From assembly GCA_964641965.1 (NCBI GenBank), contig CAZXLD010000002.1, forward strand, positions 62,001 through 126,000: a stretch of 64,000 bases of DNA. Direction: 5' to 3'. The notes under the pieces were generated by a model. That model did not search any database. It was not told the origin of the DNA and worked only from the letters and a program-made list of their open reading frames with translations. Shown piece after piece: positions 8,940 through 17,578 of the stretch; the first letter of the stretch is position 1, and every line of letters starts with the position of its first letter. The position numbers and the translations under genes are program-made. This stretch comes from JAJDFU01 sp964641965. Its GTDB lineage: Bacteria > Bacteroidota > Bacteroidia > Chitinophagales > Saprospiraceae.

Positions 8940-10029
8940 CGGCTAGTTGGTTCCAGTCAAATCTTCGGTAGTATTCGAGCAGTAAGATGCCAATCAAGGA
9001 AAAGAAAAAGGCTATACCGACGGCGGCTACTACTAAAATTGATCGTTTGGGTCTAGACTTGACGATCGGAGGCTGAGCTTCTTGAATGAGAATAATGGCT
9101 GATACTTGGCTCTGATAGGCTGATCGCCAACGCTTTAACCGTTCCAGATCCACCGTCATTGTGTTCGTGGCATCCGTGTATTGGACATCAAGGCTTCGCG
9201 TTTCCCCAAACCCGGAGTTTAAAAGTTTGATTTCATCATTTAAAGATTCAATTTCAGCTTCCCTGCCTGAAATTTCAGCTTCCAGATAAATGATAGTATC
9301 ATTCGGTATAGGCTTATCTCGAAGTGAATTAAGTCTTGCTTTACTTCTACTCAAGGATGCTTTCGCTTGGGCCAATTGTTGGGATATGGCCTCGGTTTGT
9401 GCTCCAATGTTGTAGATCCCGTATCTGGCCCGTACGGCTTCCAACGTATCTCCCAAAGTAGCCTGGATGGATTTTTTGCGAAGTAAGTTGTTCTCGAGTG
9501 CCGAAATTGCTTTTTCCTGCGTCAGCTTGATCAGGTTTTGAGACAGCATGTCGATCTTGTTTCGAGCTGCATTGGCTACAACGGAAGCAAAATCGCGGTC
9601 CTTGTCCTCAAAGGAAAGTTCGATTGCCTCCCTCTTGGTTTTTACAATCCCCATAAACTTGGCCAGCTTCTTTTCTATTTTGAATCGAGCCTTGATTGAG
9701 GTGGTATCGATTTGGTAATGCTGGTAAAGTTTAAAAGAATCGATCAGGAAATCTTTCAGCTGCTTGGATTCCCCAATGGTCAAAATTCGGTCGATATCGT
9801 CCTTATTCCCGTAATATTGCGAGTTACCGGTATTTAGTCCAAAAATGACCTCCGGTTTGGCCTGGTCGGGGCTAGAGGCCAGAAAAATCGTCGTTGCCTT
9901 GTAATAGTTTGGCATTAGTAAAGTGACGAGGATGCTGCCTAATCCTGCCATTGCACAAACAATCAGAATCGGCTTCCACCATTGAGTCATCTTCTGAATA
10001 AGTCCTATTAGATTCGTCTGTTGCTCCAT
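8929..10029 (-). CDS. Wzz/GumC-type polysaccharide chain-length determinant protein
   Basis: A 366-residue inner-membrane protein with the layout of polysaccharide co-polymerases: a transmembrane helix near the N-terminus (about 17-37), a long periplasmic region rich in predicted coiled coil (about 150-290), and a second helix near the C-terminus (about 328-350) preceded by the Pro-containing stretch PPIVKSRPKRS. No C-terminal tyrosine kinase domain follows, so it is the kinase-less type. It lies directly upstream of, and overlaps, the polymerase-like gene, and downstream of the flippase gene. It is expected to set chain length of the polymer made by the neighbouring protein. Confidence 0.85.
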   Translation of the reverse strand: MEQQTNLIGLIQKMTQWWKPILIVCAMAGLGSILVTLLMPNYYKATTIFLASSPDQAKPEVIFGLNTGNSQYYGNKDDIDRILTIGESKQLKDFLIDSFKLYQHYQIDTTSIKARFKIEKKLAKFMGIVKTKREAIELSFEDKDRDFASVVANAARNKIDMLSQNLIKLTQEKAISALENNLLRKKSIQATLGDTLEAVRARYGIYNIGAQTEAISQQLAQAKASLSRSKARLNSLRDKPIPNDTIIYLEAEISGREAEIESLNDEIKLLNSGFGETRSLDVQYTDATNTMTVDLERLKRWRSAYQSQVSAIILIQEAQPPIVKSRPKRSILVVAAVGIAFFFSLIGILLLEYYRRFDWNQLADAS

Positions 10030-10045
10030 CTGAAAAAGTTCTCGG

Positions 10046-10053
10046 CAAATGTA
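10046..10053 (-). promoter_or_regulatory. Possible -7 box for the wzz-wzy pair
   Basis: Minus strand TACATTTG, a perfect TAnnTTTG match 17 bp upstream of the Wzz-like start. No well-placed TTG was found, so this is partial support for a promoter inside the 160-bp gap after the flippase gene. Confidence 0.35.
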
Positions 10054-10189
10054 GAAAATTAGGTTTGATCCCTTTTTTTAAATGCCTTGTGGTTGAGATG
10101 TAGTGTCAAAGCCATTCTTAGATGGTTCTTTTGCCCAAGCGTTTAGTGGATACAGCACCCCAATTGTCAATTCTTTATCCCTTAAAGAA

Positions 10190-11665
10190 TTACTCATTTG
10201 GTTGATTGCTACGGGCATTCAATTTTTGGAAAACCAACTCTTTGAATGTGCTTAAATCGGTTAAACCCAGTACAAATGCAGTACCTCCGCTCAAAAATAG
10301 GGTTCCTAGGAAACCAAAAAGCCAAAATCCTTGCCAGTAAGATGACCATAGCCATCCAAAACAGCCACAGATGATGGCAAAGGAAACCAACCGAATAACC
10401 AAATGATAGTCGGTATTCAGGTTTGAACATTTTACGGCTAGTCGCAACTGAAGAAAAAAGGAAGCAAATTGAGTAAGGCATGTTGCTGCCGCCGCTCCCA
10501 GAGCTTGGTGGCTGGGAATAAGTAGTCCATTCAAGAGAATATTGGCCAGTACCGTACCTACAAATATCCTGTTCATAGATCCCAACCGTCCTTGGGCTGT
10601 AAGTAAGGTACTATACACATAATTTCCACTCATAGCGACCAGGGAAAAGATTAATAGAGCCAGCACTTGACCGGAATAAGCGCTGCCCGAGCGGTAAAGT
10701 CCTTCCATGATGGGCTGATTAAATGCTATGCAGGCGGCTGTAAGCGGAAATATAACAGACCAAAGAAGTTGAATACTGAAACGAATGAGTGGGGCTATTT
10801 GCTCCTTTCGTTTCAACAAGTTGGCAAACATTGGCAATAAGAGGGCCGCAAATAAAAAGCCAAAGGCATTGGCAGCATCCAAGAGGCGATAAGCCGAGGC
10901 GTATATATCTGCTTGCAAGGGGCCATTGGGTAGCAAGCGTTCAATCATAACGCCATCGATTCGGGTGTAAACGGTCATGAGGAAAATGGCCAAAGCATAG
11001 GGAGCGCTTCGCCTTAGAAGCATGCTGATTCGTTTCCACTTCCAATGGGTTTGAAAGGGTCCTGCCCGATAGGCCAGAATGAGAAAAGCCGCTAAGACAA
11101 TCGAAAACCAGGAAAGGGTTTGAGCACCTACAAAGTGCCATAAAGTGAGTTGAGCTTGCATAGCGGGAGGACCCCAAATGAAAACGGCCAAGAGGCCGAT
11201 CATGAGTAGTTTATCCCCAGCAGATAATAAACTGTCAACCTTGTACATTCCAAGACCTGCCAGGTTAGCTCGCAGATACAGAGACAGGGAGGAAAGCAAT
11301 TGATTGAAGGCCACCAAACCTACAAGCGGTAAAAGAGAATAAGGATAACCTATCAGTAAAGAGGAAATCAAAACGATCAGCAAATACGAAACTCCCAGCA
11401 TTCCTTTTAAGACAAGGAGGTTGGGGAGGTAGTGGCCAACCATATGCCGATTCTGCGCCACTTGCCTATTGGTGAAAATGCGCAATCCAAAATCATTGAT
11501 GATTTGGAAGAGAAAGGTGAAATTAAATAGAGCAAACCAAACGCCATATTCGCCTGGGGGGAGTATGTTCTGAACTCCCCTTTCTATGCCGAATAGATAG
11601 ATTGGCTTAACCAGCAGGTTAATTCCAAATAAGAAAATTAGATTTACCAGAAATTCCCTTTTCAT
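10190..11665 (-). CDS. Wzx-like polysaccharide flippase (MOP superfamily)
   Basis: A 491-residue protein with about 14 hydrophobic segments and the Polysacc_synt/MurJ-like pattern: an N-terminal GINLLVKPIYLFGIERGVQ stretch, FNFTFLFQIINDFGLRIFTNRQVA, and a central YTRIDGVMIERLL loop. Such proteins flip lipid-linked oligosaccharides across the inner membrane. It lies upstream of the Wzz- and Wzy-like genes, and together they form the export/polymerisation half of a Wzx/Wzy pathway without local glycosyltransferases. A short inverted repeat (10170-10190) directly follows its stop. Confidence 0.85.
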   Translation of the reverse strand: MKREFLVNLIFLFGINLLVKPIYLFGIERGVQNILPPGEYGVWFALFNFTFLFQIINDFGLRIFTNRQVAQNRHMVGHYLPNLLVLKGMLGVSYLLIVLISSLLIGYPYSLLPLVGLVAFNQLLSSLSLYLRANLAGLGMYKVDSLLSAGDKLLMIGLLAVFIWGPPAMQAQLTLWHFVGAQTLSWFSIVLAAFLILAYRAGPFQTHWKWKRISMLLRRSAPYALAIFLMTVYTRIDGVMIERLLPNGPLQADIYASAYRLLDAANAFGFLFAALLLPMFANLLKRKEQIAPLIRFSIQLLWSVIFPLTAACIAFNQPIMEGLYRSGSAYSGQVLALLIFSLVAMSGNYVYSTLLTAQGRLGSMNRIFVGTVLANILLNGLLIPSHQALGAAAATCLTQFASFFLQLRLAVKCSNLNTDYHLVIRLVSFAIICGCFGWLWSSYWQGFWLFGFLGTLFLSGGTAFVLGLTDLSTFKELVFQKLNARSNQPNE

Positions 11666-11718
11666 GGTCGCGAAGCAAAAATAGGATTTGCCGTGACCGT
11701 ATAGTACTTAGGGATAGT

Positions 11719-12948
11719 TTATTCGTAACGGAGAGACTCGATTGGGTCTAAACGTGCTGCCTTGATGGCGGGATAGAGCCCTGAAATTAAACCCACACCG
11801 GTAGTAAAGGCTATGGCCAGAATGATCCAATTCCATGGAAAAAGGAAGTTTCCACCTAACAGAAATGTGACAATATTGCCCACCAACACCCCTAGCAAAA
11901 TCCCCACTAGGCCTCCAATTTGACAGATTACTACAGCTTCGGTTAAAAATTGCCGACGAATATCTTGTTGGGTTGCTCCTAAAGCTTTACGTACACCAAT
12001 TTCCTTGGTACGCTCTGTGACGGACACCAACATGATGTTCATAAGTCCGATTGCTGCCCCAACCAGCGTTATCAAACCCACCATAACTGCAGCGAATCGA
12101 AGGTTCACGGTATTCTCCTTGATCACATCTATAAGACCATCACTCTTTTCAATTTCAAAGTCATTCTCTTCGCCGGCTTTCAGTCTTCTTATAATTCTGA
12201 ACAACCCCGTGGCTTCCGAAATGCCTTCTTCGATTCGGGTAGGATCATCAATCGCAACCAATATATCATAACTGGTTTCGGGAGTTCCGAAATAGCGTTT
12301 CCCGGTCAGCAGGGGCACAAGGATACGTCGATCCTCGCTTTGAGACATGCTGGCTCCTTTGGTTTTAAGGGTGCCTACCACCAATAATTTTGCAAATCCG
12401 GCATTGATGTATCTGCCGACAGCCTTATTCGGATCTCCATTGAACAGTTGATCGACTATGTCATAACCGACAATTGTAATATTCCCACCTTGTAAAGATT
12501 CGCGCTCGGTGAAATTACGTCCTGCTGAAAGCTCAAACCCCTTAGCTGTCAGGTAATTCTCACTAACCCCAAAAACCAAAAAATTGGGGTTGGTTTTTTC
12601 GCCTCCGTACTTAATAGTGGCAGTGTTGGTACAATTCAGTGAAACAGAGGTTTGGGCTGGAAAATCAAATCGATCCTTGAAGTCCATTCCCTCGCGGTAA
12701 GTAATAGGGCCTCCTGATTTGCGAACGGCTCCGCCCTGCCTGGATTTACGGATCGGGTCAATAGAAATGGAGTTGGCTCCCAGGGAAGATAGGTTATTAT
12801 TGAGGGAATAGATCGCAGTGTCAATCGCTGTGAGGATTCCGACCAATGCCATAATGCCAAAAGCAATGATCAATAAGGTAAGTACTGCCCGAAGCCAGTT
12901 GGAACGAACGGAATCCAAAGCAATGTTAACATTCTCTATTGACTGCAT
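11719..12948 (-). CDS. MacB-type ABC transporter permease
   Basis: A 409-residue protein with the MacB architecture: one N-terminal membrane helix (about 20-42), a periplasmic MacB_PCD domain (about 50-270), then three helices forming the FtsX domain (about 285-400) with the signature TERTKEIGVRKALGAT and the ending PAIKAARLDPIESLRYE. It would couple ATP hydrolysis to mechanotransmission or export of lipoproteins, peptides or small molecules. No ATPase or membrane fusion protein is encoded beside it, so its partner lies elsewhere. A minus-strand TAGCTTTG box at 12971-12978 may be its promoter. Confidence 0.9.
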   Translation of the reverse strand: MQSIENVNIALDSVRSNWLRAVLTLLIIAFGIMALVGILTAIDTAIYSLNNNLSSLGANSISIDPIRKSRQGGAVRKSGGPITYREGMDFKDRFDFPAQTSVSLNCTNTATIKYGGEKTNPNFLVFGVSENYLTAKGFELSAGRNFTERESLQGGNITIVGYDIVDQLFNGDPNKAVGRYINAGFAKLLVVGTLKTKGASMSQSEDRRILVPLLTGKRYFGTPETSYDILVAIDDPTRIEEGISEATGLFRIIRRLKAGEENDFEIEKSDGLIDVIKENTVNLRFAAVMVGLITLVGAAIGLMNIMLVSVTERTKEIGVRKALGATQQDIRRQFLTEAVVICQIGGLVGILLGVLVGNIVTFLLGGNFLFPWNWIILAIAFTTGVGLISGLYPAIKAARLDPIESLRYE

Positions 12949-12970
12949 AAGATCTGAAGCAATGAATAAC

Positions 12971-12978
12971 CAAAGCTA
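12971..12978 (-). promoter_or_regulatory. Possible -7 box of the ABC permease promoter
   Basis: Minus strand TAGCTTTG, a perfect TAnnTTTG match 23 bp upstream of the permease start; no convincing -33 element. Confidence 0.35.
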
Positions 12979-13040
12979 AAATTGGACAAATAGTTTCCTG
13001 CGGCTATTCGATCAATCCGGCCATTTCTACGACTAAAGCG

Positions 13041-13844
13041 TTATCCCCCAAAGGCATTTCGGATCACTTGGTCTACTTGAGGAAAAAGGGTTTCGTTGGT
13101 CGCAATCAATTCCTTGCCAAACAAAAAATCATTCCCTCCTCTAAAATCGCCTAGCTTTCCTCCGGCTTCTTGTACCAGGAGAATCCCGGCGGCCACATCC
13201 CATGGATTAAGGCTATATTCAAAAAAAGCGTCAAATCGGCCGCATGCAACATAGGCCAGGTCAAGGGCAGCTGCTCCACACCGGCGAATACCGCGTGCAT
13301 TTTCCATAAAATGTGCTAACACGCTCAGATAGGCCCGAGTGTGCTTGTAATCATAATACGGAAATCCGGTAGCCAGCAAAGCATCCTGGATGTTTTTCGC
13401 GCGGCTAACCCGTATTGGGGTTCCATTCAAAAAGGAACCGTTTCCCTGCACAGCCGAAAATAATTCATCGCGGATTGGTTCATAGATAATACCAATTTTA
13501 AGAATTTCATCTACCCTGAGGCCTACACTAACGACGAAAAAGGGGACTCCATGCAAATAATTGGTAGTGCCATCCAAGGGGTCGATGATCCACTGGATCG
13601 GAGAATCTTGGTTTTCAACGGTGTCTTCCTCCGTTAGGAAAGTGGCCTCCGGTAATAAGTGAGAGAGCCCCTTTACTAACTTTTGTTCAGCCGTCCGGTC
13701 CACATAACTCACGAGGCTGTTCAGTGACTTGTCCTCAATTTGTTCTGCCCTCACATTTCCCCATTCAGATCGAATGTAAGTGCCTGCTTCTTGAACAATT
13801 AAGCTTGCATGTTTCAATAAGCTTTGCCAATCTTTTTCCATCAT
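13041..13844 (-). CDS. Inositol monophosphatase family protein
   Basis: A 267-residue Mg-dependent phosphatase of the FIG superfamily. Metal-binding motifs are intact: LTEEDTVEN (about 75-83), WIIDPLDGTTNY (about 89-100) and NPWDVAAGILLVQEAGG (about 213-229). Members hydrolyse inositol phosphates or related sugar/nucleotide phosphates; the true substrate here is not evident. It lies 15 bp downstream of hpt on the same strand, so the two probably form an operon. SuhB is an alternative name used for such proteins. Confidence 0.93.
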   Translation of the reverse strand: MMEKDWQSLLKHASLIVQEAGTYIRSEWGNVRAEQIEDKSLNSLVSYVDRTAEQKLVKGLSHLLPEATFLTEEDTVENQDSPIQWIIDPLDGTTNYLHGVPFFVVSVGLRVDEILKIGIIYEPIRDELFSAVQGNGSFLNGTPIRVSRAKNIQDALLATGFPYYDYKHTRAYLSVLAHFMENARGIRRCGAAALDLAYVACGRFDAFFEYSLNPWDVAAGILLVQEAGGKLGDFRGGNDFLFGKELIATNETLFPQVDQVIRNAFGG

Positions 13845-13859
13845 TTAGCTCTTGCAGGG

Positions 13860-14459
13860 TTAATCTTTAAGTTGATATATGCCAGGCAGGTTTCGGCCAA
13901 GGCCATTGTAATCCAATCCATAGCCGATCACAAATTGATCGGGAATCTCGAATCCCACATAATGGATCGGTAGTTGATGCGCAAGCGATTCCGGTTTAAG
14001 TAAAAGGGTTGCAACCTCTACTTTCGCCGGGTTTCTGGCTTCGAGCGTTGGCAAAAATTGGGACAAGGTGAACCCGCTGTCTATGATGTCTTCCAATACA
14101 ATGACTAGCCTGTTTGTCAGGTCTTCTTGAATTCCGAGCACCTCGGTTAATTCGCCACTGGATCGGGTTCCTTTATAGGAGGAGAGTTTGACAAAACTAA
14201 TTTCACTCGATAAGGGGCAGGCTCTGACCAGATCCGCAGCAAAAAGGACAGCTCCGTTCAAAACGGTTAGAAACAAAGGAAGTTGGTTTGGGTAGCGAGC
14301 GGCAATTTCGGTTCCAATTTCAGCCACTCGTTCGGCAATCGACTCCGGGGAAATAAAAAGCTGAAAGCGTAGGTCATGTGCCTGCACCTCCTCCGGTGCC
14401 GATGGGTAGTTCATACGGATAAATTCAACGACAGGTTTGGTCAAATATATCATACTCAT
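13860..14459 (-). CDS. hpt: Hypoxanthine (guanine) phosphoribosyltransferase
   Basis: A 199-residue purine-salvage enzyme that makes IMP or GMP from the base and PRPP. It shows the PRPP-binding signature IVLEDIIDSGFTLSQF (about 117-132), the loop-I region LTVLNGAVLFAADL, the flexible-loop region VKLSSYKGTRSSG and the C-terminal FVIGYGLDYNGLGRNLP with the base-binding aspartate. Length is slightly above the usual 175-180 residues because of an N-terminal extension. It is followed closely by the inositol monophosphatase gene. Confidence 0.93.
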   Translation of the reverse strand: MSMIYLTKPVVEFIRMNYPSAPEEVQAHDLRFQLFISPESIAERVAEIGTEIAARYPNQLPLFLTVLNGAVLFAADLVRACPLSSEISFVKLSSYKGTRSSGELTEVLGIQEDLTNRLVIVLEDIIDSGFTLSQFLPTLEARNPAKVEVATLLLKPESLAHQLPIHYVGFEIPDQFVIGYGLDYNGLGRNLPGIYQLKD

Positions 14460-14727
14460 ACTGATTTGGCGAATATTTGCCTTGGCGCTTGACCGGGATA
14501 CCTATTGTTTGAGTGGGAAGTCATTATTCTGGTAAACGGATTAAGCCAGACCTGACTGCCCTATTGCACTGCATAAGGTTATTTCTCCCGCTTCCTCAAT
14601 AGAGGCACACATACTTTCTAAACATAAGTATGTAAGTTGTAGGTTAACCTTTCCCCCTCTCGGTTAAATGAATGTTTATTTTTAATGAATTTGCAAAATA
14701 ATGCCTAAAAAAATAGAAAATGTGTAA
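14460..14727. other. Gene-free region upstream of hpt
   Basis: No coding frame or clear signal in the left part. The right part (about 14640-14727) becomes very A/T rich and leads into the strong plus-strand promoter at 14728, as an UP-like element would. Confidence 0.5.
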
Positions 14728-14758
14728 TTGTATTTTTTACAATAACCTCGTACATTTG
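14728..14758 (+). promoter_or_regulatory. Strong Bacteroidota-type promoter driving a short non-coding transcript
   Basis: TTG (14728-14730), a 20-bp spacer, and TACATTTG (14751-14758) match the Bacteroidota -33/-7 consensus exactly, with an A/T-rich tract upstream. It faces rightwards into a region without any coding frame and toward the 3' end of a minus-strand gene, so it does not serve a known neighbour. Confidence 0.65.
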
Positions 14759-14763
14759 TTAGG

Positions 14764-14836
14764 CTGGATCCCGAAAGATTAATTTGGTTTTATTTGGTTA
14801 GGGCTGAGGTAGTGCAGGTAGCACTGCCTCTTTTTT
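14764..14836 (+). ncRNA. Candidate small RNA, about 73 nt
   Basis: The expected start lies 5-8 nt after the -7 box (about 14763-14766), and a near-perfect intrinsic terminator ends the unit at 14836. The body contains the imperfect direct repeat ATTTGGTT / ATTTGGTT (about 14781-14799) and no open frame with a start codon of useful length. It does not look like 6S RNA (too short), SRP RNA, tmRNA or RNase P. The last two T residues overlap the stop codon of the convergent lipoprotein gene, so it might be antisense to that mRNA's 3' end or act in trans. Inferred from promoter plus terminator only. Confidence 0.5.
14806..14836 (+). terminator. Intrinsic terminator of the small RNA candidate
   Basis: GAGGTAGTGC (14806-14815) pairs with GCACTGCCTC (14821-14830) over 10 bp with one G-T wobble and a 5-nt loop, followed directly by six T (14831-14836). 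The T-tract is on the plus strand only, so orientation is unambiguous. Confidence 0.75.
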
Positions 14837-15401
14837 ATTGGAATTGAGCCTTGATCCTTACATCTCTGATCGTGTTCAGGCTGGATTCGGATTTCTCCTG
14901 AAGCTCGTATCCGGATTCCGGCTGGTAGATTAAGTATTGGTCAATTCGCTCGATCAAACTGTTCAAAGTCTTTTTTACTTCCAGCTGGTCAATAATCCCA
15001 TTAGAATCAAATGTCACCGTAAGTTGCTGGACGCGAAGGCCAGGGTCGACCGCCTTGTAATGAATGGTGCGCACCCTCCCTGGGTCAGCAAGTAACGTAT
15101 CTCCTTCATATTTCTCGGTCCACGCAGGTCTGTTAATGTCGGAATCGCTAAATAGGCGGAGTTCTTCTTTCCAATCCACAGAATCTAGCACTTTGGTTTC
15201 CTTTTGCTCTCCTATCCAAATCGTTTTTTCAAGCTTTTTATTCTCAGATGCCAAGCGGGCTGTTTCCTGTTCGATATAGGATCGAATATCAAAAAAATAG
15301 TCTTTTCCCGTAGTCTTGGAGCCAGGCTCATCCTGCACCGGCGCACAACCAACACTACCAATAAAGACCAATATTAAAACCAAGCGATTGAGGATACTCA
15401 T
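14835..15401 (-). CDS. Lipoprotein of unknown function
   Basis: A 188-residue protein with a lipoprotein signal peptide ending in the lipobox VGC (Cys at about residue 19, followed by APVQDEPG). The mature part is mixed alpha/beta and charged, with no family I recognise. It starts 2 bp after the gpmI stop, so the two are co-transcribed, although no functional link is evident. Its 3' end abuts the terminator of the small RNA candidate on the opposite strand. Confidence 0.75.
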   Translation of the reverse strand: MSILNRLVLILVFIGSVGCAPVQDEPGSKTTGKDYFFDIRSYIEQETARLASENKKLEKTIWIGEQKETKVLDSVDWKEELRLFSDSDINRPAWTEKYEGDTLLADPGRVRTIHYKAVDPGLRVQQLTVTFDSNGIIDQLEVKKTLNSLIERIDQYLIYQPESGYELQEKSESSLNTIRDVRIKAQFQ

Positions 15402-15403
15402 GC

Positions 15404-16933
15404 CTATATTACTAAATTCTTTCCGGTCATTTCATTCGGGATGTCGAGTCCGAGCAAATTGAGCAGCGTTGGAGCAATGTCACCCAATTTTCCAGAAAGG
15501 ACCTGTTTGCCTTCTGGGGTATTGGAAACATAGATTATGGGCACCGGGTTTTTGGTATGTGCAGTGTTAGGACTACCGTCTTCATTGATCATAAAGTCCG
15601 AGTTGCCATGGTCGGCAATAATTAGGCACTTATAATGATGAGCAAGAGCTACAGGGACAATAGCCTGCATACACTGATCAACGGTTTCTGCCGCCTTTTC
15701 AGCAGCTTTAAAGACGCCGGTATGTCCCACCATATCTGTATTTGCAAAGTTCAAGCAGATGAAATCAGGCTCATTTTTTTCGATCTCTTCAATGATGGCG
15801 TCCCGAATTAGAAAAGCACTCATTTCGGGTTGTAAATCATAGGTTGCCACCTTAGGCGATGGAATGAGGATGCGTTTTTCCCCTTCAAACTCGGTTTCCC
15901 TCCCGCCGTTAAAGAAGTAAGTTACGTGTGGATACTTTTCAGTTTCTGCAATCCTGATTTGTGTTTTCCCCTCTCTGCTCAAGACTTCTCCGAGGGTATT
16001 TCCTATATCATCTTTTTCAAAGACCACTTTAACGCCCTTGAATTCTTCATCGTATCGGGTCATGGTTACGTAGTAGCAATCATTGAGGGCCTTCATATCG
16101 TAATCCGGATGATCTTTTTGAGTCAGGACCTCTGAAATTTCTCGGGGGCGATCAGTTCGGAAATTGAAGCAAATGAGTACATCGCCATCCTGAATAGTGG
16201 CGATTGGTTGATTCTGCTCAGCACAAACAATAGGCTTTAGAAATTCATCCGTCTCATCTTGAGCATAACGTTTTTCAATAACTTGGATCGGATCATCCGT
16301 AAGTTCTCCTTTCCCATGTACCATCAAATCGTAGGCCAGCTTGACCCGTTCCCATCGTTTATCGCGATCCATGCTGTAATACCTTCCAACCACGCTCGCC
16401 AGTTGTACAGGTTGGTCTTTGATATGCTTGGTAAGCTCACGTAGAAAATCGGCTCCGCTTTTTGGATCACAATCCCTCCCATCTGTAAAGGCATGAATAA
16501 AACCCTCAATACCTTCGGATTGAGTAATCAAGTCACACAGGGCAATCAAATGCCGGTAATGGGAATGCACCCCTCCGTCGGATACAAGCCCAAATAAATG
16601 GATCGGTTTGTTATTTGTTTTAGCGTAACTGAGCGCGTCCAACAATACCTGGTTTTTGCCAAACGCTCCATCTCTTATGGCTTTATTGATGCGAGCAAGG
16701 TCTTGATAAAGGATTCTGCCAGCACCAATATTGAGATGGCCGACTTCTGAATTCCCCATTTGGCCATCCGGCAATCCAACCTCCTCTCCGTAGGTAATTA
16801 ATTGTTCATTAGGGTAGGACTGCATTAATTGGTCCATAAAAGGAGTCTTGGCATTTCGAATGGCATCAGCTTTTGGGTTTTGGCCAATACCCCAGCCGTC
16901 TAAAATGAACAGGAATGCTTTATCAGCTGACAT
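15404..16933 (-). CDS. gpmI: 2,3-bisphosphoglycerate-independent phosphoglycerate mutase
   Basis: A 509-residue Mn-dependent glycolytic enzyme of the alkaline phosphatase superfamily converting 3- to 2-phosphoglycerate. The N-terminal metal motif LFILDGWG, the catalytic-serine region DGQMGNSEVGHLNIGAGR (Ser near residue 62), the insert DGRDCDPKSGADF and the C-terminal metal motifs NFANTDMVGHTG and IIADHGNSD are all present. Length is normal. The downstream lipoprotein gene follows after 2 bp. A minus-strand TACATTTG box at 16972-16979 is a candidate promoter. Confidence 0.97.
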   Translation of the reverse strand: MSADKAFLFILDGWGIGQNPKADAIRNAKTPFMDQLMQSYPNEQLITYGEEVGLPDGQMGNSEVGHLNIGAGRILYQDLARINKAIRDGAFGKNQVLLDALSYAKTNNKPIHLFGLVSDGGVHSHYRHLIALCDLITQSEGIEGFIHAFTDGRDCDPKSGADFLRELTKHIKDQPVQLASVVGRYYSMDRDKRWERVKLAYDLMVHGKGELTDDPIQVIEKRYAQDETDEFLKPIVCAEQNQPIATIQDGDVLICFNFRTDRPREISEVLTQKDHPDYDMKALNDCYYVTMTRYDEEFKGVKVVFEKDDIGNTLGEVLSREGKTQIRIAETEKYPHVTYFFNGGRETEFEGEKRILIPSPKVATYDLQPEMSAFLIRDAIIEEIEKNEPDFICLNFANTDMVGHTGVFKAAEKAAETVDQCMQAIVPVALAHHYKCLIIADHGNSDFMINEDGSPNTAHTKNPVPIIYVSNTPEGKQVLSGKLGDIAPTLLNLLGLDIPNEMTGKNLVI

Positions 16934-16971
16934 CGGGAGCAGGATTCTGTTGGATTAGTAAAAATGGAACT

Positions 16972-16979
16972 CAAATGTA
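16972..16979 (-). promoter_or_regulatory. Possible -7 box of the gpmI promoter
   Basis: Minus strand TACATTTG, a perfect TAnnTTTG match 39 bp upstream of the gpmI start; a correctly spaced TTG was not found. Confidence 0.35.
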
Positions 16980-17148
16980 AAAATTAGGCAGGCAGGAGCG
17001 TGCATGGCTCAAAAATTTAATGCAAGAACGATTGCGGCAATGGACGCATATCTTACTACAGGGGAACTTTACAGACTATTATTCGGTTGGGTTCGTTACC
17101 TTAATGTCCTGCTATTTAGCAGTTAACATTTGGTGTAAAGAAAACAAT

Positions 17149-17535
17149 ATGAGATTCTTACCCTGGATCTTTGTAATTGGGTTTTTCTCCAATGTGACCA
17201 CCTATTCCCAGAATTGGTCCAACATCACCGAAGCTATTAATGGAGGTGATGCCCAACAGCTTAGCCAGTACTTCTCCGATAATGTAGAGGTTGCTGTTTT
17301 GGACCAAGAAGATCTGTATCCCAAAAAGGAAGCTGGTCGGATGGTGGCTGAGTTTTTTTCCTCGAACCCGGTAAAAAGCTTTAGCCAAGTTCATCGCGGA
17401 AACAGCCGGTCGAATGATTCTCAATACTGTATTGGAAATCTGGTGACCTCAACCGGGAACTTCAGAGTATACATCTATGTATCTGAAGAAAACGGGACCT
17501 TGATTATACAGGAGCTCCGCTTCGATCAGGGATAA
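17149..17535 (+). CDS. Exported DUF4783 protein (SnoaL/NTF2-like fold)
   Basis: A 128-residue secreted protein. The frame is open from 17020, but ATG 17149 gives a clean signal peptide (MRFLPWIFVIGFF, cleavage near TTYSQ), so I take that start. The mature part follows the DUF4783 pattern: ITEAINGGDAQQLSQYFSDNVEVAVLD, AGRMVAEFFSSNPVKSFSQVHRG, then YCIGNLVTSTGNFRVYIYV and the terminal LIIQELRFDQG. The family is common in Bacteroidota and has an NTF2-like fold with no known reaction. Located between divergent gpmI and convergent TIGR02757. Confidence 0.85.
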   Translation: MRFLPWIFVIGFFSNVTTYSQNWSNITEAINGGDAQQLSQYFSDNVEVAVLDQEDLYPKKEAGRMVAEFFSSNPVKSFSQVHRGNSRSNDSQYCIGNLVTSTGNFRVYIYVSEENGTLIIQELRFDQG

Positions 17536-17578
17536 GGTGTGTAACAAAGGACGGATGACCTAGGTAGGGAAACCCGAT

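Noticed and set aside
10170..10190. Inverted repeat ATTCTTTA ... TAAAGAAT after the flippase gene as a terminator
   Set aside because: An A/T-only stem with no T-tract in the direction of transcription; too weak to call.
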